A stretch of 64,000 bases of DNA from Lysobacter concretionis Ko07 = DSM 16239 (GCF_000768345.1 NZ_AVPS01000005.1:186001-250000), one strand, 5' to 3'. Positions 27,089 to 37,447 are shown, counted from the stretch's first letter. Notes: generated by a model from the letters alone, not told the origin. Program-made: numbers and translations.

Positions 27089-27235
27089 GGGCCGGTTTCC
27101 GGAATAGCGCAACGAACGCCGATGGTGCCACGTCCTTCCCGCCCGATCCGGCCGCGTGCTCCATGCCTCGGGGCGCGACCGGCGTGTGCAGCGCCCGCCC
27201 CGTTTTTCATCGCGCACCTCATCGCGCACCCATCA
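27089..27235 (-). promoter_or_regulatory. Candidate cobalamin riboswitch upstream of the TonB receptor
   Basis: On the minus strand the leader holds several pieces in the order expected for the AdoCbl riboswitch: GGTGC, GATGAAAAACGG, GCTGCACACGCCGGTCGCG (compare GCTGCCCCCGCAACGGT), then GGGAAGG at 27140-27134 and, just before the ATG, TTCCGGAAACCGGCC (compare CCAGGAGACCTGCC). Several of these are degenerate, and I could not fold the whole element. The 3' element abuts the ATG at 27088, which would suit translational control. Seen: the motif pieces. Inferred: that they make a riboswitch. Confidence 0.35.
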
Positions 27236-27417
27236 ACGCGAACATGCATCGCCACGTGATCGCACAGTAAAAAATCACGCTTGCTTGAACCTCCAGCTGC
27301 GATGCTCGCGCGCCGCGTCTGTCTCGTACGCTCCGCATACCGGCAGCGGCCGGTGGTACCTGGCCAACTGTGGGGTCCCCGCTTCGGCTGCGGCGGTCAA
27401 CTCCAGCCAGAGCGACA

Positions 27418-27447
27418 TTGACAAAAAAAGAATGACCGTTCATTCTT
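27418..27447 (+). promoter_or_regulatory. Promoter with palindromic TetR-type operator for the RND operon
   Basis: A consensus -35 TTGACA at 27418-27423 is followed at once by a perfect palindrome, AAGAATGA-CCGT-TCATTCTT (27428-27447, 8-bp arms). A -10 at the 17-bp spacing (CATTCT, 27441-27446) falls inside the right arm. A repressor bound there would cover the promoter. The TetR gene at the end of this operon is the obvious candidate repressor. The stretch is strikingly AT-rich for this genome. Confidence 0.72.
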
Positions 27448-27505
27448 CTGCGGCTCGGGCGGCCTGACCGCCCTTCTTCATTCCATCCCATCGAGCTTAT
27501 TACCC

Positions 27506-28789
27506 ATGCCCAGGCCTCCCCGTCACTTGGTTCTCCTGCCGTTGGCGCTCGCCGTCGCCCTTGTCGCCTGCGGCGGCGACCAGGCACCGCCGCAGATGCC
27601 TGCCGCTGCCGTCACGGTGGTCACCATGAAGCCGGAAACCACCACCCTGACCCGTGAACTGCCCGGCCGCACCAGCGCCTTCCGGGTGGCTGAAGTCCGT
27701 CCGCAGGTCTCGGGCATCGTGGAGAAGCGCCTGTTCACCGAAGGCGCTCTGGTCAAGGCGGGGCAGCCGCTGTATCAACTCGACAACGCGTTCTATCGCG
27801 CCAACGCAAGCAGTGCGCAGGCCCAGCTCGCCCGCGCCGAGGCGACCCTGGTTTCGGCCAGATTGACGGCGGAGCGTTCAGCGGAATTGGCCAGGATCGA
27901 TGCGGTCAGCAAACAGGACAACGAGAACGCCATCGCCAGCCTGCGCCAGGCCGAGGCCGACACGGCCGCAGCGCGCGCGGCGGTCGCCAGCGCGAACGTG
28001 ACGCTGGGTTACGCCCGCATCACCTCGCCCATCAGCGGCCGCATCGGCAAGTCCTCGGTCACCCAGGGCGCACTGGTCACCGCCAACCAGCCGGACGCGC
28101 TGGCCACGGTCCAGCAGCTCGATCCGATCTATGTCGACCTCACCCAGTCGGCCAGCGAACTGCTGCAACTGCGCAAGGGCCTGGCGGCGGGCACGCTGGA
28201 AGACGGCCGCAGCCTGCCGGTCACCATCCTGCTGGAGGACGGCACGCCGTTCGATCACCAGGGCACGCTGGAGTTCTCCGAAGTCAGCGTGGACCCGGGC
28301 ACCGGCAGCTACGCCCTGCGCGTTGCGGTCGACAACCCGGAGCACCTGCTGATGCCGGGCATGTACGTGCGCGCCGTGATCGGCGGCGGTGTCCGCCAGG
28401 ACGCGATCCTGGTGCCGCAGCAGGGCATCACCCGCGACCCCAAGGGCCACGCCACCGCGATGGTGGTCAATGCCGAGAACAAGGTCGAAGCACGTCCGGT
28501 CAAGGTCAGCCAGACCGTCGGCGACAAATGGCTGGTCGAAAGCGGCCTGGCCGCCGGGGACAGGGTGATCATCGCCGGCCTGCAGAAGGTGCAGCCCGGC
28601 GCGCCGGTGAACGCCACCGAAGCCGGCGCACAGGCCGGACAGGCGGCTGGCGAAGGTGCCAAGCCCGGCTCCGCCAAGCCTGCTTCGGCCGGCCCGGAGT
28701 CCGGCACGCCGGAGGCCACCGGCCCCGACGCCGCCACCCCCGCTGATGCGGCCACGCCGGCTGCCGATGCACCGGCCTCGCAGCAGTAA
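27506..28789 (+). CDS. RND efflux periplasmic adaptor (MexA/AcrA family lipoprotein)
   Basis: The 427-residue membrane fusion protein links the inner-membrane pump to the outer-membrane channel. It has a lipoprotein signal ending ALVAC (lipidated Cys22), a barrel-sandwich lipoyl half (EVRPQVSGIVEKRLFTEGALVKAGQPLYQLD, about residues 65-95), an alpha-hairpin (about 100-160), the second lipoyl half (YARITSPISGRIGKSSVTQGALV) and beta-barrel and membrane-proximal domains. The last 55 residues form an Ala/Pro/Gly-rich low-complexity tail that is longer than in MexA. First gene of the operon, 12 nt before the pump gene. Confidence 0.92.
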   Translation: MPRPPRHLVLLPLALAVALVACGGDQAPPQMPAAAVTVVTMKPETTTLTRELPGRTSAFRVAEVRPQVSGIVEKRLFTEGALVKAGQPLYQLDNAFYRANASSAQAQLARAEATLVSARLTAERSAELARIDAVSKQDNENAIASLRQAEADTAAARAAVASANVTLGYARITSPISGRIGKSSVTQGALVTANQPDALATVQQLDPIYVDLTQSASELLQLRKGLAAGTLEDGRSLPVTILLEDGTPFDHQGTLEFSEVSVDPGTGSYALRVAVDNPEHLLMPGMYVRAVIGGGVRQDAILVPQQGITRDPKGHATAMVVNAENKVEARPVKVSQTVGDKWLVESGLAAGDRVIIAGLQKVQPGAPVNATEAGAQAGQAAGEGAKPGSAKPASAGPESGTPEATGPDAATPADAATPAADAPASQQ

Positions 28790-28801
28790 GCGGAGAACTT
28801 C

Positions 28802-31800
28802 ATGGCACATTTCTTCATCGATCGCCCCATCTTTGCGTGGGTCATCGCGATCATCATCATGCTGGCCGGCGGGCTGGCGATCTTCACCCTGCCGATCTCC
28901 CAGTACCCGACCATCGCGCCACCGACGGTGTCCATCAACGCCAACTACCCCGGCGCTTCGGCAAAAGTGGTCGAGGACTCGGTGGTGCAGATCATCGAGC
29001 AGAACATGAAGGGTCTCGACGGCCTGCTGTACTTCTCATCCACCAGTGAGGCCAGCGGCAGCGCCTCCATCACCCTGACGTTCCAGAACGGCACCGATCC
29101 CGACACCGCGCAGGTGCAGGTGCAGAACAAGCTGCAGGCGGCCATGCCGCTGCTGCCGCAGGAAGTGCAGCGCCAGGGCGTCAACGTAAGCAAGTCGGCC
29201 AGCGGCTTCCTGCAGGTCATCGGCTTCGTGTCCGAAGACGGCAGCATGACCAAGGACGATATCGCCGACTACGTGGGCGCGAACCTGGTCGATCCGCTCA
29301 GCCGCGTTCCCGGCGTGGGCACCATCCAGGTGTTCGGCTCCAAGTACGCGATGCGGATCTGGCTCGACCCGAACAAACTCGATACCTACGGCCTCTCCCC
29401 AGGCGACCTCACGGCGGCGATCCAGGCGCAGAACGCGCAGGTCGCGGTCGGCTCGCTGGGCGGCGCGCCGGCCATTGAAGGCCAGCAGATCAACGCGACC
29501 ATCACCGCGCAGGACCGGCTGCAGACGCCGGAGCAGTTCCGCGACATCGTGGTGCGCAGCAACGCTGACGGCTCGGTACTCAAGCTGGGCGATGTCGCCC
29601 GGGTGGAGATGGGCGCGGAAAACTACGAGTTCATCTCCCGCTACAACGGCCAGACCGCGACCGGTGTCGCCATTTCGCTCGCCACCGGTGCCAACGCGCT
29701 GGAGACCTCGGCCGGCGTGAAGGCCACGCTGGACCAGTTGACTCCATTCTTCCCGCCTGGCCTGACGGCGGTGGTGCCGTTCGACAGCACGCCGTTCGTC
29801 AGGGTCGCGATCAAGGGCGTCATCATGACGTTGCTGGAAGCGATCGTGCTGGTGTTCCTGGTGATGTACCTGTTCCTGCAGAACTTCCGCGCGACGCTGA
29901 TCCCGACCATCGCCGTGCCGGTGGTCCTGCTGGGCACCTTCGGCATCCTGGCCGCGCTGGGGTTCTCGGTGAACATGCTGACGATGTTCGCGATGGTGCT
30001 GGCGATCGGCCTGCTGGTCGATGACGCCATCGTGGTGGTCGAGAACGTCGAGCGGCTGATGTCCGAGGAAGGCCTGTCGCCGCTGGAGGCGGCGCGCAAG
30101 TCGATGACCCAGATCACCGGCGCGCTGGTCGGCATCGGGCTGGTGCTGTCGGCGGTGTTCGTGCCGATGGCTTTCATGTCCGGCTCGACCGGCATCATCT
30201 ACCGCCAATTCTCCGCGACGATCGTTTCCGCCATCGGCCTGTCGGTGCTGGTCGCCATCGTGCTGACGCCGGCGCTGTGCGCGACCATGCTCAAGCCGAT
30301 CAAGAAGGGCGAGCACGGCAAGACCAGCGGTTTCTTCGGCTGGTTCAACCGCCACTTCGACAACGGCAGCGCGAAATACCGTCGCGGCGTGCGCGGCATC
30401 ATGAGCCGCTCCAAGCGTTTCATGGCGATCTTCGTGGCCTTGAGCGTGGTGATGGTCCTGCTGTTCATCCGCCTGCCCAGCTCGTTCCTGCCGCAGGAGG
30501 ACCAGGGCATCCTGTTCGCCCAGATCCTGGCTCCGGTGGGAGCGACCCAGGAGCGCACCATGGAATCCATGGTGAAGCTGGAGAACTACTTCCTGGAGAA
30601 CGAGAAGGACAACGTCGAGTCCGTGTTCAGCGTGCAGGGCTTCAGCTTCGGCGGCACCGGCCAGAACAACGGCATGGCCTTCGTCAAGCTGAAGGACTGG
30701 AGCGAGCGGACCAGCGCCGACGCCGGCGCCACCGCGATTGCCGGTCGCGCGATGGCCGGGCTTTCCAGCATCCAGGACGCCTTCGCCTTCGCCTTCGCCC
30801 CGCCGGCCATTCCGGAGCTGGGCACGGCGGCCGGTTTCGCCTTCTACCTCAAGGACAACGCCGGCCTCGGTCACGAGGCACTGATCGCGGCACGCAACCA
30901 GTTGCTGGGTGCGGCCGCGCAGAATCCGACGCTGGCCAACATGCGTCCCAACGGCCAGGAAGACTCCCCGCAGCTGCGGCTGGATATCGACCAGGAAAAA
31001 GCCAGTGCACTGGGCCTGTCGACCGCCACCATCAACGCCACCTTGTCGGCGGCCTGGGGCGGCCGGTACATCGATGACTTCATCGACCGTGGCCGGGTCA
31101 AGCGCGTGATGCTGCAGGCCGATGCGCCATTCCGGATGGTGCCGGAGGACTTCAACCGCTGGTCGGTGCGCAACGACGCCGGCGAGATGGTGCCGTTCTC
31201 CGCGTTCGGCACCTCGCGGTGGGCGTATGGTTCGCCGCGTCTGGAGCGCTACAACGGCGTGTCGGCGGTCGAGATCCAGGGTGAGGCGGCGCCGGGGGAA
31301 AGCTCGGGCGCGGCCATGGACACCATCGAGCAGCTCGCCGCGCAGTTGCCGGAAGGCTTCGGCATCGAGTGGACCGGGCTGTCCTACCAGGAGCGCGAAG
31401 CCGGTGCGCAGACGCCGCTGCTCTACACGCTGTCGCTGCTGATCGTGTTCCTGTGCCTGGCCGCGCTGTACGAGAGCTGGACGATTCCGACCGCCGTGCT
31501 GCTGGTGGCGCCGTTGGGCATCCTGGGCACCGTGCTGGCCGCGTCGATGCGCGGCATGGAGCGCGACGTCTACTTCCAGGTGGCGATGCTGACCACGGTG
31601 GGACTGACCAGCAAGAACGCGATCATGATCATCACCTTCGCCAAGGACTACATGGCCGAGGGCATGGAGCTGACCAAGGCCACCATGCGCGCGGTACGTG
31701 AACGCCTGCGGCCGATCCTGATGACCTCGCTGGCATTCGGCATGGGCGTGCTGCCCCTGGCCATCGCCAGCGGAGCCGGCTCCGGCGCGCAGCGCGCGAT

Positions 31801-31954
31801 CGGTACCGGCGTGCTCGGCGGCATGATCGTCGGCGTGGTGCTGGGGCTGATCTTCGTGCCCCTGTTCTTCCTGGTGGTCGAACTGTTGTTCAACCGCGAC
31901 TTGCGCCAGCCTGCCGCTGACGCCCTCGCCGCCGGAGACAACTCCCATGCATAA
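28802..31954 (+). CDS. RND multidrug efflux permease (AcrB/MexB, HAE1 family)
   Basis: A 1050-residue proton-driven trimeric pump with the HAE1 pattern: N-terminal [26 protein letters not shown]-rich porter region, and helix 4 with the proton-relay Asp-Asp in [15 protein letters not shown] (about residues 405-419). The second half holds the matching [18 protein letters not shown] with the relay Lys. It exports drugs, dyes or solvents from the periplasm; the substrate range cannot be read from sequence. Tight spacing upstream (12 nt) and an 8-bp overlap with the outer-membrane factor gene downstream show a single operon. Confidence 0.95.
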   Translation: MAHFFIDRPIFAWVIAIIIMLAGGLAIFTLPISQYPTIAPPTVSINANYPGASAKVVEDSVVQIIEQNMKGLDGLLYFSSTSEASGSASITLTFQNGTDPDTAQVQVQNKLQAAMPLLPQEVQRQGVNVSKSASGFLQVIGFVSEDGSMTKDDIADYVGANLVDPLSRVPGVGTIQVFGSKYAMRIWLDPNKLDTYGLSPGDLTAAIQAQNAQVAVGSLGGAPAIEGQQINATITAQDRLQTPEQFRDIVVRSNADGSVLKLGDVARVEMGAENYEFISRYNGQTATGVAISLATGANALETSAGVKATLDQLTPFFPPGLTAVVPFDSTPFVRVAIKGVIMTLLEAIVLVFLVMYLFLQNFRATLIPTIAVPVVLLGTFGILAALGFSVNMLTMFAMVLAIGLLVDDAIVVVENVERLMSEEGLSPLEAARKSMTQITGALVGIGLVLSAVFVPMAFMSGSTGIIYRQFSATIVSAIGLSVLVAIVLTPALCATMLKPIKKGEHGKTSGFFGWFNRHFDNGSAKYRRGVRGIMSRSKRFMAIFVALSVVMVLLFIRLPSSFLPQEDQGILFAQILAPVGATQERTMESMVKLENYFLENEKDNVESVFSVQGFSFGGTGQNNGMAFVKLKDWSERTSADAGATAIAGRAMAGLSSIQDAFAFAFAPPAIPELGTAAGFAFYLKDNAGLGHEALIAARNQLLGAAAQNPTLANMRPNGQEDSPQLRLDIDQEKASALGLSTATINATLSAAWGGRYIDDFIDRGRVKRVMLQADAPFRMVPEDFNRWSVRNDAGEMVPFSAFGTSRWAYGSPRLERYNGVSAVEIQGEAAPGESSGAAMDTIEQLAAQLPEGFGIEWTGLSYQEREAGAQTPLLYTLSLLIVFLCLAALYESWTIPTAVLLVAPLGILGTVLAASMRGMERDVYFQVAMLTTVGLTSKNAIMIITFAKDYMAEGMELTKATMRAVRERLRPILMTSLAFGMGVLPLAIASGAGSGAQRAIGTGVLGGMIVGVVLGLIFVPLFFLVVELLFNRDLRQPAADALAAGDNSHA

Positions 31955-33395
31955 GCGACTGATGCATAAACCTTTGATCACCGCGCTGGCAATGGCGACG
32001 GGCCTGTTCGTGTCCGGCTGCGCCATGCTCGAACCCCGCGTGCCCGAAGCCGCGCCGGCGATTGCCGCCCAATGGCCGTTGCCGCCGACCACCTCGGCGG
32101 ACACTGCCTTGCCGTCCGACACGGCAGCCGGCGTGCCGGCGACGGCCGGGCCGGTCGCCGATATCGGCTGGCGCGACTTCTTTGTCGATCCCAGGCTGGA
32201 GCAGTTGATCGGACTGTCGCTGCAGAACAACCGCGACCTGCGGGTGGCCATGCTCAATGTCGAGCGCGCCCGTTCGCAGTACCGGATCCAGCGCGCCGAC
32301 CGGATGCCGTCGCTGGCCGTTGGCGCCGACCTGGTGCGCACCGGCGGCGATGCACCGGTCACTGAGACCTACAGCGCCAGCCTGGGCCTGGCCCAGTTCG
32401 AGCTGGACCTGTTCGGTCGCGTCCGCAACCTCAGCCACGCCGCACTGCAACGCTTCTTCGCCACCGAGGAATCGCGGCGCAGCGCGCAGCTGGCGTTGAT
32501 CGCCGAAGTCGCCAACACCTACCTGACGCTGTCTGCCGACCGCGAACTGCTGCGCATTTCCGAGGCCACCCTGGCAACCCAGGAAACCTCGTACGAGCTG
32601 ACCCGCAAGCGCCACGAGCTGGGTGCGCTGTCGGCGCTGGAACTCAACCAGTCGCGCACGGTGGTGGAAACCGCCCGCTCGGACGTGGCGCGTTTCGCCG
32701 GCCAGGTCGCCCAGGACACCAACGCGCTGACCCTGCTGGTGGGTGCCACGATCGACCCGGCGTTGCTGCCGGAGGCCTTCGCACCGCAATCCAGCGGTCT
32801 GGCCGCCCTGCCGACCAGCCTGCCGTCGGAGGTGCTGTTGCGCCGTCCCGATGTGATGGCGGCCGAGCATCAACTGCTGGCGGCCAACGCCAACATCGGC
32901 GCGGCGCGCGCAGCGTTCTTCCCGTCGATCAGCCTGACCGGCTCGGTCGGCTCGGCCAGCAACGAGCTGTCGGGCCTGTTCGAGTCGGGCAACAGCGTGT
33001 GGACGTTCATGCCGCAGATCACCCTGCCGATCTTCCAGGGCGGCCGCCTGCGCGCCAACCTGGGCATGGCCACGGCCGAGCGGGACATCGCGCTGGCCCA
33101 GTATGAGAAGTCGATCCAGGCCGGCTTCCGCGAGGTCGCCGATGCACTCGCCCTGAGCAGGACCCTGGCCGACCAGCGCCTCGCGCAGGAAGCCCTGCTG
33201 GAAGCGGCCACCCGCTCCCACGAGCTTTCCCAGGCGCGTTTCGACGCCGGCCGCGACAGCTACCTCGTCCTGCTCGATGCCCAGCGCACCCTGTATGCCG
33301 CCCAACAGTCGCTGGTGGCCACCCTGCTGGCCGAACAGGCGAACCGGGTCACCCTGTACAAGGTCCTGGGCGGAGGCTGGGTAGAAAGCTCATGA
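31947..33395 (+). CDS. RND outer-membrane channel lipoprotein (OprM/NodT family)
   Basis: The 482-residue protein is a TolC-like channel that completes the tripartite pump. A lipoprotein signal (FVSGCAML, Cys at about residue 26) precedes two outer-membrane efflux repeats: the first includes [28 protein letters not shown], the second [39 protein letters not shown]. The ATG overlaps the pump's stop by 8 nt and the stop overlaps the tetR start (ATGA), so translation of all three downstream cistrons is probably coupled. Confidence 0.93.
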   Translation: MHKRLMHKPLITALAMATGLFVSGCAMLEPRVPEAAPAIAAQWPLPPTTSADTALPSDTAAGVPATAGPVADIGWRDFFVDPRLEQLIGLSLQNNRDLRVAMLNVERARSQYRIQRADRMPSLAVGADLVRTGGDAPVTETYSASLGLAQFELDLFGRVRNLSHAALQRFFATEESRRSAQLALIAEVANTYLTLSADRELLRISEATLATQETSYELTRKRHELGALSALELNQSRTVVETARSDVARFAGQVAQDTNALTLLVGATIDPALLPEAFAPQSSGLAALPTSLPSEVLLRRPDVMAAEHQLLAANANIGAARAAFFPSISLTGSVGSASNELSGLFESGNSVWTFMPQITLPIFQGGRLRANLGMATAERDIALAQYEKSIQAGFREVADALALSRTLADQRLAQEALLEAATRSHELSQARFDAGRDSYLVLLDAQRTLYAAQQSLVATLLAEQANRVTLYKVLGGGWVESS

Positions 33396-34006
33396 GCGAA
33401 CCGACGAATGTGACCAGGGCGGAAGCCCGCGTGGAAGCACAGCGCGAGCGGATCCTGGTTGCCGCGCAGAAGTGCTTCGTCGAGCGCGGCTTCCACGGCG
33501 CCAGCATGGCCAACATCGCCGAGACCGCCGGCATGAGCGCCGGACTGATCTACCGCTATTTCGCAGGCAAGAGCGAGATCATCCTGGCGATCGTGCAGCA
33601 CCAGCTCGAACTGCTGCTGCACGACGTCCAGCTCAACCGCAAGGTCGACATGGTGGCCGAGATGATCGGCAGCTTCGGGGGCACCCGGGCCTGCGCTTCC
33701 GACCGGCGCGGCATGAATCCGGCACTGCTGCTGGAGATGTCGGCCGAGGCCACCCGCGACCCGACCATCGCCGCCGCGCTGGACAGTTTCGATACCGTCC
33801 TGCGCAAGGCGCTGTCCGACTGGTTGAGCGACAACCCCGAACACGGCGGACTCGGACTGTCCGCCGACCTGGCCCCGTCGCGCGCGCTGATGCTGCAACT
33901 GCTGTTTGAAGGCTTGAAAGTGCGCGAGACCCGCGAGCCTGAACTGGATCGTGCACTGCTGGCGAAAGCCTTGCAGGAGTTCGTGCCGCTGCTCCTCAAA
34001 CCGTAG
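33392..34006 (+). CDS. TetR family regulator of the RND operon
   Basis: The 204-residue repressor has an N-terminal helix-turn-helix (about residues 17-63: RILVAAQKCFVERGFHGASMANIAETAGMSAGLIYRYFAGKSEI, typical TetR) and an all-helical ligand domain. It is the last gene of the efflux operon, with an ATGA overlap, rather than divergent as for AcrR or MexR-type loci. That makes it self-regulated if it binds the palindrome at 27428-27447. Its 3' end overlaps by 11 bp the convergent YdeI-like gene. Confidence 0.9.
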   Translation: MSEPTNVTRAEARVEAQRERILVAAQKCFVERGFHGASMANIAETAGMSAGLIYRYFAGKSEIILAIVQHQLELLLHDVQLNRKVDMVAEMIGSFGGTRACASDRRGMNPALLLEMSAEATRDPTIAAALDSFDTVLRKALSDWLSDNPEHGGLGLSADLAPSRALMLQLLFEGLKVRETREPELDRALLAKALQEFVPLLLKP

Positions 34007-34622
34007 CCCCGCCCGGATCGACCAGGGCGGCCTTGCCGGCAATGGCATGCGGCCCTTGGCCAATCCACTCGATCGCCTGCAGCAACCGGCGCTGGCGCGT
34101 CTCCGGCCGCTTGGCCGCGATCAGCCATTCCACGTACTCGCGTTTCTGGCCCGGCGGAAAGCCATCGAAGGCCGCCTTCGCCGCAGGATTCCCGGCCAGC
34201 GCTGCCGTCAGATCGCCCGGCACTTCCAACGCCGGCCTGGACGCGGCCGCCGTGCGTGGCGCTGCCTTCACACCGTCGTCGATGAGCTGCATCGCCTGTC
34301 GGAGGTAGCCGGTCATCTCGCGCTTGCCCGGCAGATCGGCCAAGCCGGTCAGACGGCCGAACTGGCCCATTCCCTGACGGCTCCGGTGGTCGCCGACCAC
34401 CAGCGCGCCGTGCCAGAGATTGAACGCGGCGTGCTGCTTGAACGCCGCCATGCCGCAGAGGATCTTGCCCTTGTAGGTGAAGCTCGGCGCGCCCCACTTC
34501 AGGGTTTCCTCGGCTTCGGGGCAAGCGGCATGCACGAACTCCCGCAGGCGGCTCAGGATCGGCCGGGCGAATTCGGCGGCGTTGGCGATGTAGGCATCGA
34601 TACGCGGGTCGGACTGGGCCAT
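33996..34622 (-). CDS. YdeI/OmdA family protein with DUF1801 domain
   Basis: The 208-residue protein has an N-terminal DUF1801 domain (ILSRLREFVHAACPEAEETLKWGAPSFTYKGKILCGMAAFKQHAAFNLWHG) and a C-terminal YdeI-like, bacteriocin-protection domain (PGDLTAALAGNPAAKAAFDGFPPGQKREYVEWLIAAKRPETRQRRL). The DUF1801 fold resembles frataxin-like domains; the molecular function is not established. I chose the ATG at 34622 because the conserved region begins there. Its stop codon lies inside the end of the convergent tetR gene. Confidence 0.83.
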   Translation of the reverse strand: MAQSDPRIDAYIANAAEFARPILSRLREFVHAACPEAEETLKWGAPSFTYKGKILCGMAAFKQHAAFNLWHGALVVGDHRSRQGMGQFGRLTGLADLPGKREMTGYLRQAMQLIDDGVKAAPRTAAASRPALEVPGDLTAALAGNPAAKAAFDGFPPGQKREYVEWLIAAKRPETRQRRLLQAIEWIGQGPHAIAGKAALVDPGGATV

Positions 34623-34711
34623 GCGCAGGCTCCGGAAGATCAGGTGACGGATGCAAGCCATGCTGCATGCGGGCGGCGGCGGTGGGAATACCCGCGCGGC
34701 GAAGATCGCGC

Positions 34712-35296
34712 TCAGCCCTGCCGCAGCGGCCACTGCCCCAGCAGCGTGTAGGCATTGCGTGCGCCCAGTTCGCTGTGGATCAGCACGAACGAGTCCACCC
34801 GCCACGGCAGCGGCGTGATCGCGGTCGATGGCAGCGGTCCACGCGCATCGCGCAGGACGGTCACGTGCGGCACCAGTTCCCTGCCGGAGCGGACCTGCAC
34901 GCCGGCCTTGGCAAGTGCCACGCCAAGCTCGTCCCACAAGGCGCGCAGGCCATCGGGCATGGCGTCGGTGCCCAGCCACCACGGAATCGAGGCGTTGCGG
35001 AAGCTGCCGGCGCGATCCAGCAGCAGTTCAAACGGGCGCACATCGACCGTCGCTGCGGCGGCTTGCGCCTGATCAACCAGCGACGGTGGCAGCGCATCGA
35101 AATCGCCCAGGTACTGCAGGGTCAGGTGGTAGCGATGCGCCCCGATCCTGCGCCCGCCTGACCCGTGCTCGTGCTGCAGCTGTGCGGTAGCGTCGGCGAT
35201 GCGCTGGCGCAGTTCGTCGCCGGGCCACAGGGCGAAAAACAGCCGGTGGATCGGGTTTCCGGGAGCGGCGAAACCAGCCAGGTCGAGTTGCTGCAT
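34712..35296 (-). CDS. thpR: RNA 2',3'-cyclic phosphodiesterase (ThpR/LigT)
   Basis: 2H-phosphoesterase that opens RNA 2',3'-cyclic phosphates to 2'-phosphates. The 194-residue length fits. Both catalytic HxT motifs are present: HLTLQYLG at about residues 57-64 and HVTVLRD at about 143-149, and the N-terminal RLFFALWPGDELRQRI opens the fold. It lies 18 nt downstream of uup on the same strand and may be cotranscribed with it; both concern RNA or the ribosome. Confidence 0.88.
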   Translation of the reverse strand: MQQLDLAGFAAPGNPIHRLFFALWPGDELRQRIADATAQLQHEHGSGGRRIGAHRYHLTLQYLGDFDALPPSLVDQAQAAAATVDVRPFELLLDRAGSFRNASIPWWLGTDAMPDGLRALWDELGVALAKAGVQVRSGRELVPHVTVLRDARGPLPSTAITPLPWRVDSFVLIHSELGARNAYTLLGQWPLRQG

Positions 35297-35314
35297 GTCA
35301 GCCTCGCGCCCTGC

Positions 35315-37210
35315 TCAGTCGGCCTCGCTGTCCAGCTCCGCCCAGCGCGCATAGGCGGCGTCCAGTTCGGCCTGGACATCGGCCAATGCGGCGGTGTGGG
35401 CGGTGATCGCCGCGCTGTCGCGCTGGTAGAAGGCCGGCTCGTTCATTTCCGCGGTCATGCCGGTGAGCCGGGCTTCCAGGGCTTCGATCTGCGCCGGCAG
35501 CTTTTCCAGCTCGCGCGCCTCCTTGTAGCCGAGCTTGCGCCTGGGCCTGGTCGGCGTGGTGGCAGCCGCGGCGATCGGCGACACCGGCATCGAACTGGAC
35601 TTGCCGCCCGTTGCCTCGGCATCGGGCAGCCGGCGCTGCCGCAGCCAGTCGGTGTAACCGCCGACGTATTCGCCGACGCGGCCATCGCCTTCCATCACCA
35701 GCGTGGAAGTCACCACGTTGTCGAGGAAGTCGCGGTCATGGCTGACCAGCAGCAGCGTGCCGGGGTACTCGCCCAGCAGCTCCTCCAGCAGTTCCAGCGT
35801 CTCCACGTCCAGGTCGTTGGTGGGTTCGTCCATCACCAGCAGGTTGGACGGCTGGGCGAACAGCTTTGCCAGCAACAGTCGGTTGCGCTCGCCGCCCGAC
35901 AGCCGGGTGATCGGCGCGCGGGCGCGCTCGGGAGTGAACAGGAAGTCCTGCAGGTAGCCGATGACGTGCTTCTGCTTGCCGCCGACTTCGACGAACTCGC
36001 GGCCTTCGGACACGTTCTCCAGCGCGTTCCAGTCCTCGCGCAGGGTCGCGCGGTACTGGTCGAAATACGCGATCTGCAGGTTGCTGCCGGTGCGCACCTC
36101 GCCTTCGCGCGGCTGCAGCTCGCCCAGCAATACCTTCAGCAACGTGGTCTTGCCGCTGCCGTTGGGGCCGATCAGGCCGATGCGGTCGCCGCGGAAGATG
36201 GTCGTGGACACGTCGCGCATCAGCGGTTTGCCGCCGAAGTCGAACGAGACGTGCTTGGCCTCGATCACCTTCTTGCCGGACGACTCCGCCTGGGCGAGAT
36301 CCATGCGCACGTTGCCGGTGCGGTCGCGGCGCTTGGCACGGTCAACGCGCATCGCCTCCAACCGGCGCACGCGGCCCTCGTCGCGGGTACGCCGGGCCTT
36401 GATGCCCTGGCGGATCCAGATTTCTTCCTGCGCCAGCATCTTGTCGAAACGCGCGTTTTCCTGCGCCTCGGCGTTCAGGCGCTCTTCGCGACGGCGCTCG
36501 TAGTTGGCCCAGTCGCCCGGCCAGCTGGTGACCTGGCCGCGGTCGATCTCGACGATCCGCGTCGCCAGCGCACGCAGGAAGCGCCGGTCGTGGGTCACGA
36601 ACACCAGTGCGCCCTTCCAGGAATTCTTGAGGAAATCCTCCAGCCAGTCGATCGCCTCGATGTCCAGATGGTTGGTCGGCTCGTCCAGCAGCAGCAGGTC
36701 CGGTGCCGATACCAGCGCACGCGCCAGCAGCACCCGCCGCTTCATGCCGCCCGACAGCCCGGCGAAGGCGGCATCGCCATCCAGGGCGAGGCGGTCGAGC
36801 GTCTCCACCACGCGCTGGTCCGCGCCCCAGCCGTTGGCGGCTTCGATCTTGGCCTGCACCTCGGCCAGCGCATCGCCGTCGAACACTTCGGCGTGGCTGA
36901 GGCGATGGTATTCGGCCAGCCACGCGCCCAGTTCGCCCATGCCGGCGGCGACCACGTCGAACACGGTGCCGGTCGCGTCCCTGGGGACTTCCTGTTCAAG
37001 CCGGGCGATGCGGCGCCCGCCTTCAAGGCGGATCTCGCCGTCGTCGGGGTGGATCGTGCCCGACAGCAGCCGCAGCAAGGTGGACTTGCCGGCGCCGTTG
37101 CGGCCGATCAGGGCGATGCGTTCGCCGGGTTCAATGGACAGCTCGACGTTCTCGAGCAGGAGCGGGCCGCCGACGCTGTAGTCGACGCTGTTCAGGGTGA
37201 TCAATGACAT
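35315..37210 (-). CDS. uup: ABC-F ATPase Uup
   Basis: ABC-F proteins act on ribosomes rather than in membranes. The 631-residue protein has two nucleotide-binding domains: Walker A GRNGAGKST (about residue 36) with signature LSGGMKRR and LLLLDEPTNHLD, then GPNGSGKTT (about 352) with LSGGERNR and LVMDEPTNDLD. The linker segment ARRTRDEGRVRRLEAM is characteristic of Uup, and there is a C-terminal coiled coil of about 80 residues (YKEARELEKLPAQIEALEAR onward) that in Uup binds DNA. No membrane segments. Uup has been linked to precise excision of transposons and to ribosome assembly. Confidence 0.92.
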   Translation of the reverse strand: MSLITLNSVDYSVGGPLLLENVELSIEPGERIALIGRNGAGKSTLLRLLSGTIHPDDGEIRLEGGRRIARLEQEVPRDATGTVFDVVAAGMGELGAWLAEYHRLSHAEVFDGDALAEVQAKIEAANGWGADQRVVETLDRLALDGDAAFAGLSGGMKRRVLLARALVSAPDLLLLDEPTNHLDIEAIDWLEDFLKNSWKGALVFVTHDRRFLRALATRIVEIDRGQVTSWPGDWANYERRREERLNAEAQENARFDKMLAQEEIWIRQGIKARRTRDEGRVRRLEAMRVDRAKRRDRTGNVRMDLAQAESSGKKVIEAKHVSFDFGGKPLMRDVSTTIFRGDRIGLIGPNGSGKTTLLKVLLGELQPREGEVRTGSNLQIAYFDQYRATLREDWNALENVSEGREFVEVGGKQKHVIGYLQDFLFTPERARAPITRLSGGERNRLLLAKLFAQPSNLLVMDEPTNDLDVETLELLEELLGEYPGTLLLVSHDRDFLDNVVTSTLVMEGDGRVGEYVGGYTDWLRQRRLPDAEATGGKSSSMPVSPIAAAATTPTRPRRKLGYKEARELEKLPAQIEALEARLTGMTAEMNEPAFYQRDSAAITAHTAALADVQAELDAAYARWAELDSEAD

Positions 37211-37330
37211 CCGCCCATTCTACGTGGCCGACGCGCCGGGTAGTTCGTGCCGACCCACCGCAGCGCATACTGTCGGGCGCGGCGCACGTTCGTCCGACCG
37301 CCCCATCAACGGATCACCGAGGAGATCGAC

Positions 37331-37447
37331 ATGGCAAAGGGCATGGACCAGAAGAAGGCCGAGAAAAAGAAACCGGCCAAGACCATGAAGGAAAAGAAAG
37401 CCGAGAAGCGCGACAAGAAAGCGAACAAGGCCTTCGCCCCCACCTGA
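37331..37447 (+). CDS. Small lysine-rich protein (38 residues)
   Basis: The peptide starts MAKGMDQKKAEKKKPAKTMK and is about 40% lysine, ending KAFAPT. GAGGAG lies 6 nt before the ATG, which argues for real translation despite the size. Composition suggests nucleic-acid or ribosome contact; that is inference. A second small MAK-starting basic protein lies just beyond selO at 39320. A similar lysine-rich group of tiny proteins is common in xanthomonads, mostly unannotated. Confidence 0.62.
   Translation: MAKGMDQKKAEKKKPAKTMKEKKAEKRDKKANKAFAPT

Noticed and set aside
29036-32362. Very long minus-strand open frame of 1108 codons opposite the RND pump
   Set aside because: It is the reverse-frame shadow of a high-GC coding region; its composition is His/Gln/Arg/Gly-rich without domains.
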